A stretch of 64,000 nucleotides of DNA from Achromobacter sp. MYb9 (GCF_002975275.1 NZ_PCOQ01000027.1:1-64000); one strand, 5' to 3'. Counted from the stretch's first letter, positions 1 through 8,139 are shown. A program made the numbers and translations. Notes: generated by a model not told the origin, from the sequence alone.

Positions 1-195
1 CTCCGTCAGTTGCCGCTACCGGCCGCTGGGATGGTGGGTTGCTTTGCGTTTTGGCCTCGGGTGGGGGGGGGCGGAGGAGTTTGCGGGGTCGCCAAAGACG
101 GCCGCGCGGGCGGCCTTTTTTGGCGTTTGGGCGGGCTTGCGTCGGGGCGTTGGCGCTTCGCGAATGCGGGGGGTGCGTGTTTGATCGCTTTGGCG
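1..195. other. intergenic stretch at window edge
   Basis: No credible coding region was found here. The first bases may be the downstream flank of a gene outside the window. The only structure seen is the terminator-like hairpin at 100-121. The open frames reading through this G-rich stretch have low-complexity Gly/Arg-rich translations and were not accepted. Confidence 0.5.
100..121 (+). terminator. Rho-independent terminator-like hairpin
   Basis: A GGCCG stem pairs with CGGCC and is followed at once by six T residues, reading on the plus strand. It would end a plus-strand transcript arriving from outside the window and is convergent to the LysE-type gene at 196. Confidence 0.5.
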
Positions 196-849
196 TTAGC
201 GTTTTTCCAGTGCCAGCTTTAGTCCGAATGCGATGAATACCGCGCCTGTCATGCGGTCCAGGCCGCGCATCACGGCGGGGCGGGACAGCCATTTTGCCAA
301 GGGGCGGGTGGCGGCGACCAGCAGAGTGAACCAGAGTACGCCCAGGAGGGCGTGGATCGTGGCCAGCAGCAGGCTGAAGGTCAGCACGTCCGCGCCCGCC
401 GGGATGAACTGCGGCAGGAAGGTGATGTAGAAGATGCCGACTTTCGGATTCAAGGCATTGGTCAGGCAGCCGCGCAGGAACCAGCCGGTGGCGCTGGTGG
501 AAACTGGAATCGGCCGTTGAAGGGCCGGCTTGCCCGCCGCCGCCGCAGGCGCGCGGCCGGGCAAGGTGCGCCACAGCAGTTTGGCGCCCAGATAGAACAG
601 GTAGGCCGCAGCGCAGATGCGCAGCGTGTCGTATGCCAGCGTGGAGACGGCCAGCAGGGAGCCCAGGCCGAAAGCGGCGATGGCGCCCCAAAGCAGGCAT
701 CCCGCACAGATACCCAACCCCGCCATCAACGCGCGGCGTCCGCCTTCAACGGCGGCAGTTCGCAAGACCAGCGCCGTATCCAGCCCCGGCGTAATCGTGA
801 GGATGGCGGCGGCCAGCGTGAAGGCGAGCAGAGCGGCAGTGGCGGTCAT
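196..849 (-). CDS. LysE/RhtB-family amino-acid exporter
   Basis: This 217-residue inner-membrane protein belongs to the LysE/RhtB translocator family, whose members export amino acids and related small molecules. The N-terminal hydrophobic helix leads into TPGLD (residues 20-24), the family's TPGPD-type signature. About six hydrophobic segments follow, the last ending a few residues before the C-terminal EKR. The ATG at 849 was chosen because the family's N-terminus begins there; an upstream in-frame extension is Arg/Pro-rich and unlike the family. Substrate cannot be read from sequence. It stands alone on the minus strand with no partner gene. Confidence 0.85.
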   Translation of the reverse strand: MTATAALLAFTLAAAILTITPGLDTALVLRTAAVEGGRRALMAGLGICAGCLLWGAIAAFGLGSLLAVSTLAYDTLRICAAAYLFYLGAKLLWRTLPGRAPAAAAGKPALQRPIPVSTSATGWFLRGCLTNALNPKVGIFYITFLPQFIPAGADVLTFSLLLATIHALLGVLWFTLLVAATRPLAKWLSRPAVMRGLDRMTGAVFIAFGLKLALEKR

Positions 850-1103
850 GATCGGAAGGCGAGGGCGAGGGCGAGGATAGAGGGCCAATAATGCCAGGCC
901 AGGCGCCCACCCGCAGCGCAAAGGCCAATCGCCACTTTAACCCCAGTGCCGGATGGGCGGCGCGCGCACAAAGCCTCCATTCGCAATCCACCGTCCACCG
1001 CGCGCCGCCCATCTCTACCTACCCCGGCACTTGAAAGCGCACTAACACCCCCCTTTTCGCATTCGCGCAAGCGACCACCGCCACGACGAGGCAAGGCACG
1101 TAT

Positions 1104-1137
1104 GCCGATTTCGGCCGCCCGGGCGGCCGAAATCGGC
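1104..1137. repeat. 34-bp perfect palindrome
   Basis: The left arm GCCGATTTCGGCCGCCC is followed directly by its exact reverse complement with no spacer. The 17-bp arms have no mismatch. No T-tract follows on either strand, so it is not a standard intrinsic terminator. Confidence 0.9.
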
Positions 1138-1200
1138 GGGCCCCGCAAGCGTCTCCACCGACCACGGCTCCAGCAGCGCATCAATCCAAGAAGGCGCCAG

Positions 1201-1358
1201 CTCGTCGGCGTGGGCGGCATGGGCGCGAGCAACCTCGATGCGCCCGAGGGAATCGGAAGGGAGCCGCAGGCGGACGACGATGACAACGGGGCAGTCCGGC
1301 GCCTGCGCGCCGGACCGCAATCGTGGGCGCGAGCGTCCATGCCGCCCACACCGACGAG
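1201..1358. repeat. spaced inverted repeat (21-bp arms)
   Basis: The arm at 1201-1221 (CTCGTCGGCGTGGGCGGCAT plus G) matches the reverse complement of 1338-1358 at 20 of 21 positions. The arms are separated by 116 bp. Possible remnant of a mobile or REP-like element; no transposase-like frame is visible between the arms. Confidence 0.7.
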
Positions 1359-1475
1359 CGACCGACAACGTGCCAGCCGAGAGCCAGCAAGAATGCCCCG
1401 CAAACACCCCCCCGCCGCCAAGCGTTATCATTGCGGCCTTCACGCAATCTGCACGATTTCAACGGATTTTTCGCC

Positions 1476-2012
1476 ATGGCCCTGCGCGCCACCATCTACA
1501 AGGCCGAACTTAATGTCGCCGATACGGACCGCCACTACTACGGCAGCCATTCGCTGACGGTCGCCCGCCATCCCTCGGAAACCGACGAGCGCCTGATGGT
1601 CCGCCTGGTTGCCTACGCCCTGCATGCGCAGGAAGAACTGGCGTTCACCAAGGGCTTGAGCGACACCGACGAGCCCGACTTGTGGGTCAAAGACCTGACT
1701 GGCGCGGTCAAACTGTGGATCGAGGTGGGTCAGCCCGAAGAACGCCGCATCCTGCGCGCCTGTGGCCGTGCCGACGAAGTCATCGTGTATTGCTACGGCG
1801 GGTCGGCCAGCAAGATCTGGTGGGACGGCGTGCGCAACAAACTGGAGCGCACCCGCAACCTGAAGGTCATCAACCTGCCGTCGGACCAGAGCCGCGCGTT
1901 GGCCAAGCTGGCCGAGCGCACCATGCAGCTGAACGCGAACATCTCGGACGGCATCGTGTACTTTTCGGCCGACAAGGGCGAGGTCAGCGTCGAACCCGAG
2001 GCCTGGCGCTAA
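1476..2012 (+). CDS. yaeQ: YaeQ family protein
   Basis: This 178-residue soluble protein matches the YaeQ family across its whole length. It starts MALRATIYKAELNVAD and contains the family's YYGSHSLTVARHPSETDERLM block, the LWIEVGQP segment and the DEVIVYCYGG stretch. YaeQ has a PD-(D/E)XK nuclease-like fold; its cellular role is not settled (it was linked genetically to RfaH-independent haemolysin expression in E. coli). The ATG at 1476 was chosen because family similarity begins exactly there; upstream in-frame sequence lacks similarity. The gene is monocistronic and followed by a clear terminator. Confidence 0.9.
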   Translation: MALRATIYKAELNVADTDRHYYGSHSLTVARHPSETDERLMVRLVAYALHAQEELAFTKGLSDTDEPDLWVKDLTGAVKLWIEVGQPEERRILRACGRADEVIVYCYGGSASKIWWDGVRNKLERTRNLKVINLPSDQSRALAKLAERTMQLNANISDGIVYFSADKGEVSVEPEAWR

Positions 2013-2051
2013 CCGCCGCGCCGACAGGCCTGCGTTTCCGCGTTACACATT

Positions 2052-2083
2052 CACCCCGGATTTTTCTTGCCCGGGGTGTTTTT
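2052..2083 (+). terminator. intrinsic terminator after yaeQ
   Basis: An 8-bp stem CACCCCGG (2052-2059) pairs with CCGGGGTG (2071-2078) across an 11-nt loop and is followed by five T residues. Confidence 0.85.
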
Positions 2084-2091
2084 GGGGGATT

Positions 2092-2111
2092 AATATGATG
2101 ATCATCATATT
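2092..2111. promoter_or_regulatory. TetR operator, copy 1 (20-bp perfect palindrome)
   Basis: AATATGATGA is followed directly by its exact reverse complement. It sits 14 bp upstream of the TetR-family gene's ATG. The same palindrome recurs at 2774-2797 before the SDR gene, which is what marks it as the regulator's operator. Confidence 0.85.
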
Positions 2112-2125
2112 TTTGGTTCAAGACC

Positions 2126-2728
2126 ATGCCTGGCCCGTCCTCCCGCAAAGCGCTTTCTCACGAACGCATCGTCGACGCCGCCGCGCGCGCGATCCGGCGT
2201 GAAGGCTACGCGGGCGTCGGCGTGGCCGACGTCATGAAAGAGGCCGGGCTGACCCATGGCGGCTTCTACGCGCATTTTCCGTCTCGCGACGCATTGCTGG
2301 CGGCCGCCATGGAACGCGCCGGCCGCGATGGCGCGGCGCGTATGTCCCAGAGCATCGCCCGCCGCCGGGCGGAAGGGGCCAGCCCCTTGCGCGCCTGGGT
2401 CGAGGCTTATCTGGGCGAGACGCATTTGAAAAGCTGTGAAGGCGGCTGCCCGGTATCGGCGCTGGCTTCCGAAATTCCCCGTCAGTCGAGCGAGGTGCGC
2501 GAGGTGTCCGCGCTGCGCGTGCAGCGCCTGATGGATGCCGTGCGGCAGGTGCTGCCCGAGACTGCCGGCGACCATGCGGCCGCGGCCGTGACCAGTACGT
2601 TGGTCGGTGCCTTGCAACTGGCCCGGGCATTGGGCGACAACGCCGAAGGGCGCGCCGTGCTGGCGTCCGCCCGCCATGCCATCCTGGACCAATACGACGA
2701 CCGCGAGGCCAGTTCCTCGTCCACCTGA
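2126..2728 (+). CDS. TetR/AcrR-family transcriptional repressor
   Basis: A 200-residue TetR-family regulator. The N-terminal helix-turn-helix spans about residues 10-58 (SHERIVDAAARAIRREG, then GVADVMKEAGLTHGGFYAHF), with the HGGFYAHFPSRDAL recognition segment typical of the LmrA/YxaF-like branch. The rest is the ligand-binding dimerisation domain with a conserved EGGCPVSAL stretch. It lies between two copies of one perfect palindrome, one just before its own start and one before the SDR-MFS pair. Inference: it represses itself and those genes and responds to a small hydrophobic ligand handled by them. There is no strong Shine-Dalgarno; the start is set by the HTH length. Confidence 0.9.
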   Translation: MPGPSSRKALSHERIVDAAARAIRREGYAGVGVADVMKEAGLTHGGFYAHFPSRDALLAAAMERAGRDGAARMSQSIARRRAEGASPLRAWVEAYLGETHLKSCEGGCPVSALASEIPRQSSEVREVSALRVQRLMDAVRQVLPETAGDHAAAAVTSTLVGALQLARALGDNAEGRAVLASARHAILDQYDDREASSSST

Positions 2729-2743
2729 AAATCCCTTATCCAA

Positions 2744-2765
2744 GGCCGCATTGCGCGGTCTTTTT
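2744..2765 (+). terminator. intrinsic terminator after tetR
   Basis: GGCCGC (2744-2749) pairs with GCGGTC (2755-2760, one G-U pair) over a 5-nt loop and runs into TTTTT. The core is identical to that of the terminator after the RND operon at 25249-25275. Confidence 0.8.
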
Positions 2766-2773
2766 ACCGGTCA

Positions 2774-2797
2774 AAAATATGATGATCATCATATTTT
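2774..2797. promoter_or_regulatory. TetR operator, copy 2 (24-bp perfect palindrome)
   Basis: AAAATATGATGA is followed directly by its exact reverse complement, containing the complete 20-bp copy-1 palindrome. It lies 41 bp upstream of the SDR start codon, within the expected promoter zone of the SDR-MFS operon. Confidence 0.85.
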
Positions 2798-2838
2798 ATA
2801 GACGCTAGTTGCTGTATCCACCCCAAGGACATCCCATC

Positions 2839-3543
2839 ATGGATCTCAAGAATGCAGTGGTTTTGATTACCGGCGCCAATCGCGGCTTAGGGCTGGCATT
2901 TGCCCGCGAAGCGCTGGCCCGCGGCGCGCGCAAAGTCTATGCCGGCGCGCGCGATCCGTCGACGGTCACGTTGGCCGGCGTCGAAGCGATCAAGCTGGAC
3001 GTGACGAACCCGCAAGACGTGGCGGCGGCGGCCGCGCATGCGTCGGACGTGACGCTGGTGATCAACAACGCGGGCGTCGCCGAGATCGGCAGTTTCATGG
3101 CCGAGGGCAGCATCGAATCCGCCCAACGCCATCTGGACACCAACCTGTTCGGTTCGTTGCGCGTGGCGCAGGCGTTCGCGCCGGTGCTGGCGGCCAACGG
3201 CGGCGGCGCGCTGTTGAACGTGCTGTCCATCGCCAGCTGGATCACGGGTCCGCTGCTGAGCGTGTACGCCATGAGCAAGTCGGCCGCCTGGGCCATGACC
3301 AACGGCCTGCGCAATGACCTGCGGGCGCAGAAGACGCAGGTGGTGGGCCTGCACATGGGCTTTGTGGACACGGACTTGAGCCGCGGCATTGATGGCCCGA
3401 AGTCCACCCCGGCGTCCATCGTCGGGCAGGCGTTCGACGGGCTGGAGGCAGGCGCCGAGGAAGTGTTGGCGGATGAACGCACGCGCCTGGTCAAGCAGGG
3501 CTTGTCCGCCGAGCCGGCGGTGTACCTGAAAGCGCTGGGGTAG
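2839..3543 (+). CDS. short-chain dehydrogenase/reductase
   Basis: A 234-residue classical SDR oxidoreductase. The nucleotide-binding motif TGANRGLG is at residues 11-18, NNAG follows beta-4, and the catalytic Ser130, Tyr143 and Lys147 (YAMSK) are present. The C-terminal substrate region gives no specific clue; carbonyl reduction of an electrophilic compound is plausible but unproven. The ATG at 2839 has AAGG about 10 nt upstream and places the glycine motif at the usual distance. It is 6 nt from the MFS gene and behind the TetR operator, so it is very likely co-transcribed with the exporter and ligand-induced. Confidence 0.9.
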   Translation: MDLKNAVVLITGANRGLGLAFAREALARGARKVYAGARDPSTVTLAGVEAIKLDVTNPQDVAAAAAHASDVTLVINNAGVAEIGSFMAEGSIESAQRHLDTNLFGSLRVAQAFAPVLAANGGGALLNVLSIASWITGPLLSVYAMSKSAAWAMTNGLRNDLRAQKTQVVGLHMGFVDTDLSRGIDGPKSTPASIVGQAFDGLEAGAEEVLADERTRLVKQGLSAEPAVYLKALG

Positions 3544-3549
3544 GCCATC

Positions 3550-4998
3550 ATGCGCGCGACTGCCCGCTCCGCCTCTGCCGCTTCGCCGGCGGCCCCCTCC
3601 GCCAACGACCCGGCGATCAACGCCGCGAATACGCCCGTCGCGGCGTCTCCCTGGCCCGTCTTCTGGGTCGCCAGCATTGCCGTGTTCCTGGTGTCGCTGG
3701 ATGGCACGATGCTGTATGCGGCATTCGGCGCCTTGCGCGCCGGCTTTCCCCAGGCGTCGGCGGCGGACATGTCGTGGGTGCTCAACGCCTACACCGTGGT
3801 GTTCGCCGCCATGTTGATCCCGTCCGGCGGCCTGGCCGACACCCATGGCCGCAAGCGCATGTTCATGGTGGGCGTGGTGCTGTTCCTGGCCGCTTCCGCC
3901 GCGTGCGGCCTGGCGGGCAGCGTGGGGTGGCTGATCGCCGCCCGCGTGCTGCAGGCCGTGGGCGCGGCGCTGCTGACGCCGGCCTCGTTGTCGATCGTGC
4001 TGGCCGCCTTTCCGGCTTCCCAGCGCGCCGTGGCGGTCAGCCTGTGGGGCGCCGTGGGAGGCCTGGCCGCGGCGGTCGGCCCCAGTCTTGGCGCGTTCGT
4101 GGTGGACGTGGCCGGCTGGCCATGGGCCTTCTACATCAATCTGCCGCTGGGCGCCTTGTCGCTGTGGTATGGCGCGGGCCTGCTCAAGGAATCCGTGAAA
4201 CCCGATGCGCGCCGCCGCGTGGATGGCGTTGGCATGGCGCTGCTGGTTGTGGCGGTGGGCGCGCTGGCGCTGGCGATCGTGCAGTCGGAATCGCCGTCGT
4301 GGACCCGTGTGGAACTGGGCGTGGTGGCCGCCATGGGCATCGTATCCATGGGTGCCTTCGTGGCCTGGGCGCGCACCACGCCGCATCCGCTGGTCGATCT
4401 GTCGCTCTTCAAGCACCGCACCTATCGCTATGTGAACCTGGCCACGCTGAGCTTTGGCATTGCGTTCGCGATGATGTTCTTCGCTTTCTTCTTCTACATG
4501 ACCGGCGTCTGGCATTACAGCCTGCCGCGCGCCGGCCTGGCCGTGACGCCTGGCCCGCTGCTGGTGATGCCCACGGCGATCCTGACCGGCAGGCTGGCGG
4601 CGCGCATGGGCCACCGCCCGTTCCTGGTGGGCGGCGCCCTGATCTATGCGGCCAGTGGATTGTGGTTCTTGCTGGTCCCGGGCGAGCAACCCGCTTATTT
4701 GACGCAATGGCTGCCGGGCCTGCTGCTAAGCGGCATCGGCGTGGGCATGGTGCTGCCGTCGCTGTCGGGCGCGGCCGTCAGCCGCCTGCCGGCGCAACAC
4801 TACGCCGTGGGCAGCGCCGTCAATCAGGCGACGCGGCAGGTGGGCGGTGTGATGGGGGTGGCGATCACGGTGCTGATGCTGGGGCATGGCGCGGTCAGCC
4901 ATGCGGATTTCTCGCCGCTGTATGTCGGGCACGTCGCCTTGGCGCTCTTGACGGCCTTGCTGTGCCTGGCGGTGGACACGCGGCCCCGCCAGGCGTGA
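3550..4998 (+). CDS. MFS drug transporter, DHA2 (EmrB/QacA) type
   Basis: A 482-residue major facilitator transporter. A polar Ala/Pro-rich N-terminus of about 35 residues is followed by multiple membrane segments. Motif A (GGLADTHGRKRMF) lies after the second helix and the antiporter motif C region reads GPSLGAFVVD in the fifth. Length and motifs fit the 14-helix DHA2 proton/drug antiporters. It is the last gene of the TetR-controlled SDR-MFS unit. The pairing of an oxidoreductase with an exporter under one repressor suggests detoxification of one compound class. It converges on the minus-strand gene ending at 5003, leaving only 4 bp between stops. Confidence 0.9.
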   Translation: MRATARSASAASPAAPSANDPAINAANTPVAASPWPVFWVASIAVFLVSLDGTMLYAAFGALRAGFPQASAADMSWVLNAYTVVFAAMLIPSGGLADTHGRKRMFMVGVVLFLAASAACGLAGSVGWLIAARVLQAVGAALLTPASLSIVLAAFPASQRAVAVSLWGAVGGLAAAVGPSLGAFVVDVAGWPWAFYINLPLGALSLWYGAGLLKESVKPDARRRVDGVGMALLVVAVGALALAIVQSESPSWTRVELGVVAAMGIVSMGAFVAWARTTPHPLVDLSLFKHRTYRYVNLATLSFGIAFAMMFFAFFFYMTGVWHYSLPRAGLAVTPGPLLVMPTAILTGRLAARMGHRPFLVGGALIYAASGLWFLLVPGEQPAYLTQWLPGLLLSGIGVGMVLPSLSGAAVSRLPAQHYAVGSAVNQATRQVGGVMGVAITVLMLGHGAVSHADFSPLYVGHVALALLTALLCLAVDTRPRQA

Positions 4999-5002
4999 TA
5001 CG

Positions 5003-6127
5003 TCACTGCGTGCAGGCGTCCGGCGCCAGATTGGCCGGGTCGCCGCACGCGTTCCATTGCGTGGGCGTCAAGGCTGGCACCAGCGCGACGCGCCCCATCG
5101 GGTCGAAATAGAACAGGACCCGGCCGGGATGCTGGTGCATGGCCTGCCAGATCTGTTCTTGGGCCTGCGGCGTCACGTGCGCCGTGCCTTGCGCGTCGGT
5201 TTCACCCTTGGCCAGCACGGCCTGCAGCTCGGGGTCCCAGGACGATTGGTCGTCGCCGTCCATCGGTACGTCTTCGGGAATGCGCACGATGCGCCACGCC
5301 ACGCCCGGGATCTCACCCGGCATCGCCGCCATATGTTCGCGCAGGCGCGGGTACAGACGGTCGGGGCGCGTAGCGGGTTCGGGGTAGGCAAGAGGCTCCG
5401 CGCTATCGTTCGGCGCGGCGAACGCGGAATATTGCCGCACGTAGCGCTGCGCCGGCTTGCCTTGCGCGTCGAAGGTCTGGACCGCCAGCGGCTGGCCAGG
5501 CGATAGCGTGTCGATGACGCGCAGCAGACGGCCCGAGGCGTCGTGCAGATAGTGGCGGCTGACGCCGGGGCCTTTGGCGTCGCCGCAGCCGTCGTCGATG
5601 AAGGTGGTCAGCACGCCTTGCGCGTCGCGCTGCAGGCAGGCGCGGCGAGTCACGGCGTAGGGCTGCGCGCTGGACGCTCCCGTCAAGTCGTATTCGGTAT
5701 AGGCCGCCAGCGCGCCCGCCGCGTCGTAGGCCAGGCGATAGCCGCTTTCAAGCACGCTCCTGCCGCGGATTTTGCCATAGCGTTCCACCCGGCACAGCTT
5801 GCCGTCCGGATCGAAGTAGAGGCGCGTGGGCGCGGCCGCGCCTGCGGTTTCCCGAACCTGGTAGGCCGGCCAGTCGACCTTGTCGGCCCAGGTGTGGGGG
5901 GTGGGGTCGCCGCGCTCTTCGGTCCATGCCAGCTTGCGGTTCGTGGGGATGCGTTCGCCGCGCTTGCCCAGCAACACGCGGTCGTCCGTCAGGTCCACGG
6001 ACACCGGCACGGCCGGCAACGTCGAGGGCACGGAAAAATCAGCATCTACTGGCCCGCACGCCGCCATGGCGGTCGGGGCCAGCAGCGCCTGGGCCGCCAA
6101 GGCAAGGGCGATCGGCAGCTTACGCAT
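5003..6127 (-). CDS. secreted protein of unknown function, RHS-like repeats
   Basis: A 374-residue protein not assigned to a family. A signal peptide is visible (MRKLPIALALAAQALLAPTA followed by MA, likely cut before ACGP), so it should be periplasmic or exported. The middle contains repeated Tyr/Gly/Asp-rich strands (DPDGKLCRVERYGKI, YRLAYDAAGALAAYTEY, HDASGRLLRVIDTL) that resemble RHS/YD beta-repeats. Cysteines are few. It is the last gene of a three-gene minus-strand operon; its ATG overlaps the stop of the 6120-6755 gene by 8 nt. Function is unknown; a structural or surface role is only a guess. Confidence 0.75.
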   Translation of the reverse strand: MRKLPIALALAAQALLAPTAMAACGPVDADFSVPSTLPAVPVSVDLTDDRVLLGKRGERIPTNRKLAWTEERGDPTPHTWADKVDWPAYQVRETAGAAAPTRLYFDPDGKLCRVERYGKIRGRSVLESGYRLAYDAAGALAAYTEYDLTGASSAQPYAVTRRACLQRDAQGVLTTFIDDGCGDAKGPGVSRHYLHDASGRLLRVIDTLSPGQPLAVQTFDAQGKPAQRYVRQYSAFAAPNDSAEPLAYPEPATRPDRLYPRLREHMAAMPGEIPGVAWRIVRIPEDVPMDGDDQSSWDPELQAVLAKGETDAQGTAHVTPQAQEQIWQAMHQHPGRVLFYFDPMGRVALVPALTPTQWNACGDPANLAPDACTQ

Positions 6128-6755
6128 ATTGTTGCGCGTCCATGTACTTCACCAGGTCCCAGAATTCCCGGGACACTCCGCCCAGGCGGAGCTTGCCCTG
6201 CGTGTCCTCGAACAGCAGGAACGGGTACGCGTCGCGAGTCAACACGCCGGGTTCCGGAAGCCGATAGGGCTTGAAGACCTCGGGGTTGCTGAAGTAGCTC
6301 TCCAGTCGGCCGCCGCCATCCACATGCATATAGCGCACACGCAGCGTCTGCTGCTTGAAGGCGGCCTGGGTTTCGGGATAGATGCCGCCGTCGCCCGCGA
6401 CGACGGAATGCGACAGCGCCGCCATGAATACGCGCTGGATGCCGACGAAGCGGATTTCACCGTGCGTGCTGTCGCCTTGGGCGCGGGCCAGCTCCTTCAC
6501 CACCTGCGAAGCGCGCGAACCGGGCACCAGCGTGTTGGCGAACAGCTTGTCGACGTCGGCATTCTCGCGATCGGGCATTTGGAGGAATTGCTGGAAATCC
6601 CGCCGGAAGTCTTGCAGCCACTGCTGATAGCGTTGATTCTCCAGCTGGCGATCGAAGGTCTGTGCGACGCTTGCGCCGGCATGCAATGTGAACAGGCTGG
6701 CCATTGCCAGCAGCCAGAAACGTCGGAACCAGAATCGGCGGGCGATAGCGATCAT
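6120..6755 (-). CDS. secreted protein of unknown function
   Basis: A 211-residue protein with an N-terminal signal sequence (FWLLAMASLFTLHAGASVAQ, probable cut after VAQ or SVA). The mature part begins with a charged, Gln-rich helical segment (RQLENQRYQQWLQDFRRDFQ) and ends with a segment mentioning no known catalytic motif. The start at 6755 overlaps the stop of the upstream membrane-protein gene as ATGA, which decides the start. Co-transcribed with the genes on either side. I do not recognise the family; the three proteins (multi-TM, helical periplasmic, beta-repeat periplasmic) may form an envelope complex. Confidence 0.75.
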   Translation of the reverse strand: MIAIARRFWFRRFWLLAMASLFTLHAGASVAQTFDRQLENQRYQQWLQDFRRDFQQFLQMPDRENADVDKLFANTLVPGSRASQVVKELARAQGDSTHGEIRFVGIQRVFMAALSHSVVAGDGGIYPETQAAFKQQTLRVRYMHVDGGGRLESYFSNPEVFKPYRLPEPGVLTRDAYPFLLFEDTQGKLRLGGVSREFWDLVKYMDAQQYA

Positions 6756-7315
6756 TGCAAGGGTTCCGAGGTGGCATCCGACCTGGCGTGCGACCCGGCA
6801 TCGACCGTCTGCTCGCGCTGGCGACCGGGCCAGCCATAGAACCAGACCGTGCACAGGAACGCGCCGACCATACCGGGCAATGCACCCACGAAGGCGGGGA
6901 ATAGCAGCTCCGTCCACTGGAATTCCCGGCTGCCGAATCCGGCCAGGAACAGGAATCCGTACAGGCCGCCCGCCACCGTCATCGTGCCTAACGCGCCCCA
7001 CGAGGGACGCGCGGGTTTGAGCGCGCCGGCCACGATGCCGCACAGCAGCGCAGGCACGACGCCGAAGACGTAGAACCATGGCAGGCCGAAGATGGCCGTC
7101 ATCAGGTTCTGGGCCTCCAGGGTGGCGATTGCGACCCCGATCATCAGTGCGATCCCGCCGATGGCAGGCGCCGTGAAAGCGTACATGATCGCACCGGCGA
7201 CAAGGTCGCTGACGATGCGGCGGCGGGTGTCGTCGGGGCGGGGCCGCCGCAGGCGGTAGACGACGGCGGCAGCGATGCCAAGCAGCAGCAGGCCGAGAAC
7301 GAGGTAGAGTCTCAT
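6752..7315 (-). CDS. multi-pass membrane protein of unknown function
   Basis: A 187-residue protein with about five hydrophobic segments (LYLVLGLLLLGIAAAVVY; AGAIMYAFTAPAIGGIALMI; FGLPWFYVFGVVPALLCGIV; GTMTVAGGLYGFLFLAG; a last one before FYGWPGRQ) and a polar 25-residue C-terminal tail. The ATG at 7315 was preferred to one 18 nt upstream because the hydrophobic helix begins there. First gene of the minus-strand trio; its stop overlaps the next start by 4 nt. No family was recognised. Confidence 0.75.
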   Translation of the reverse strand: MRLYLVLGLLLLGIAAAVVYRLRRPRPDDTRRRIVSDLVAGAIMYAFTAPAIGGIALMIGVAIATLEAQNLMTAIFGLPWFYVFGVVPALLCGIVAGALKPARPSWGALGTMTVAGGLYGFLFLAGFGSREFQWTELLFPAFVGALPGMVGAFLCTVWFYGWPGRQREQTVDAGSHARSDATSEPLQ

Positions 7316-7389
7316 TGCCTTATTCTGGCACAAGAGTCAGCGCGCGATGACCGCGCGCGGAAATATGCCTGGCATTGCGCGCCGGCGCT

Positions 7390-8010
7390 TCAGCGTGGCG
7401 TGCGCTGATGCGGGACGAGGGGCGGTACGGGCTGGTTGGCGATCAGTTCCCAGAAGCCGGGCAGAAAACACTCGGCCACCAGCAACGGCTGGCCTTGGCG
7501 CCAGAACACGGACCGCCGCGCCCAGATGCGGGTGGCGTCGCGGTCGCGCTGCTCGGGCGGCAGCACGCCGCGCGCCGTGGCGTGGAACGGCACCGGCGAG
7601 GCCAGCCGGCGGCATGCGAACGGCGAACGAATGACGGTGCTGTCGTGGTACAGCATGTCGGCCAGTGGCCGGGTCAGCAGCCGGCGCATGCCTTGCCACG
7701 CCCCGTGCGACGCGCCAAGCGGCGTCAGGCTGCGGGCGGGCACGCTGTCCACGCCGTTCACCGACATCAGGACTTCACGGATCCACACGGGGGTGCCGGG
7801 TGCGATGCCCATTGCGCGGGCTTCATCCAGGGGCGCGCCATCGGCATGCTCGGCCACCACGCGCAGGCGGACCTGGCCCACCTGGCGTAGCCCGGCGGTC
7901 AGCGCGCCGGGGCGGAACAGCCAGTGGCGCACGGCGGGCGGCAGGACGGGCGGGGCGATGGCGAGCCAGCCAGCGGCAAGGGGAGGGTGATGTGCTGCGG
8001 GTTTCATCAT
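7390..8010 (-). CDS. ubiC: chorismate-pyruvate lyase
   Basis: A 206-residue UbiC-family protein that removes pyruvate from chorismate to give 4-hydroxybenzoate, the first committed step of ubiquinone synthesis in the cytoplasm. Supporting segments are LFRPGALTAGLRQ near the N-terminus, WIREVLMSVNGV in the middle, ARSLTPL, and the C-terminal RRSVFWRQGQPLLVAECFLPGFW typical of the family. The length is somewhat above E. coli UbiC (165 residues) because of N- and C-terminal extensions. Two adjacent ATG codons (8010 and 8007) are possible starts. No ubiA is adjacent in the window. Confidence 0.85.
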   Translation of the reverse strand: MMKPAAHHPPLAAGWLAIAPPVLPPAVRHWLFRPGALTAGLRQVGQVRLRVVAEHADGAPLDEARAMGIAPGTPVWIREVLMSVNGVDSVPARSLTPLGASHGAWQGMRRLLTRPLADMLYHDSTVIRSPFACRRLASPVPFHATARGVLPPEQRDRDATRIWARRSVFWRQGQPLLVAECFLPGFWELIANQPVPPLVPHQRTPR

Positions 8011-8139
8011 GGCTGCGTATTATGCCAAGCCCGGCTGACGGCCCCAATGCGTCGCAGTGACGCAGCGTGGGCGCCGCCGGGAAAAGGCGGCTTGGGCGCG
8101 ACGGCCGGCGCGCGATTCCAGCGTTCGGGAAAGCACTTA

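Larger units (their letters stand above)
850..1475. other. 626-bp intergenic region with palindromes
   Basis: No gene with family-like composition could be supported on either strand; overlapping frames give Arg/Pro/Ala-rich translations. The stretch holds a 34-bp perfect palindrome (1104-1137) and a widely spaced 21-bp inverted repeat (1201-1221 and 1338-1358). It separates the divergently oriented LysE-type and yaeQ genes, so it must also carry both promoters, which I could not place. Confidence 0.6.

Noticed and set aside
946..1557. Possible small genes in the gap before yaeQ
   Set aside because: Translations are Arg/Pro-rich, no ribosome site, and they overlap the palindromes.
2887..4707. 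Open frame of about 600 codons antisense to the SDR and MFS genes
   Set aside because: Composition is Arg/Gln/His-rich; both sense genes are complete and recognisable.
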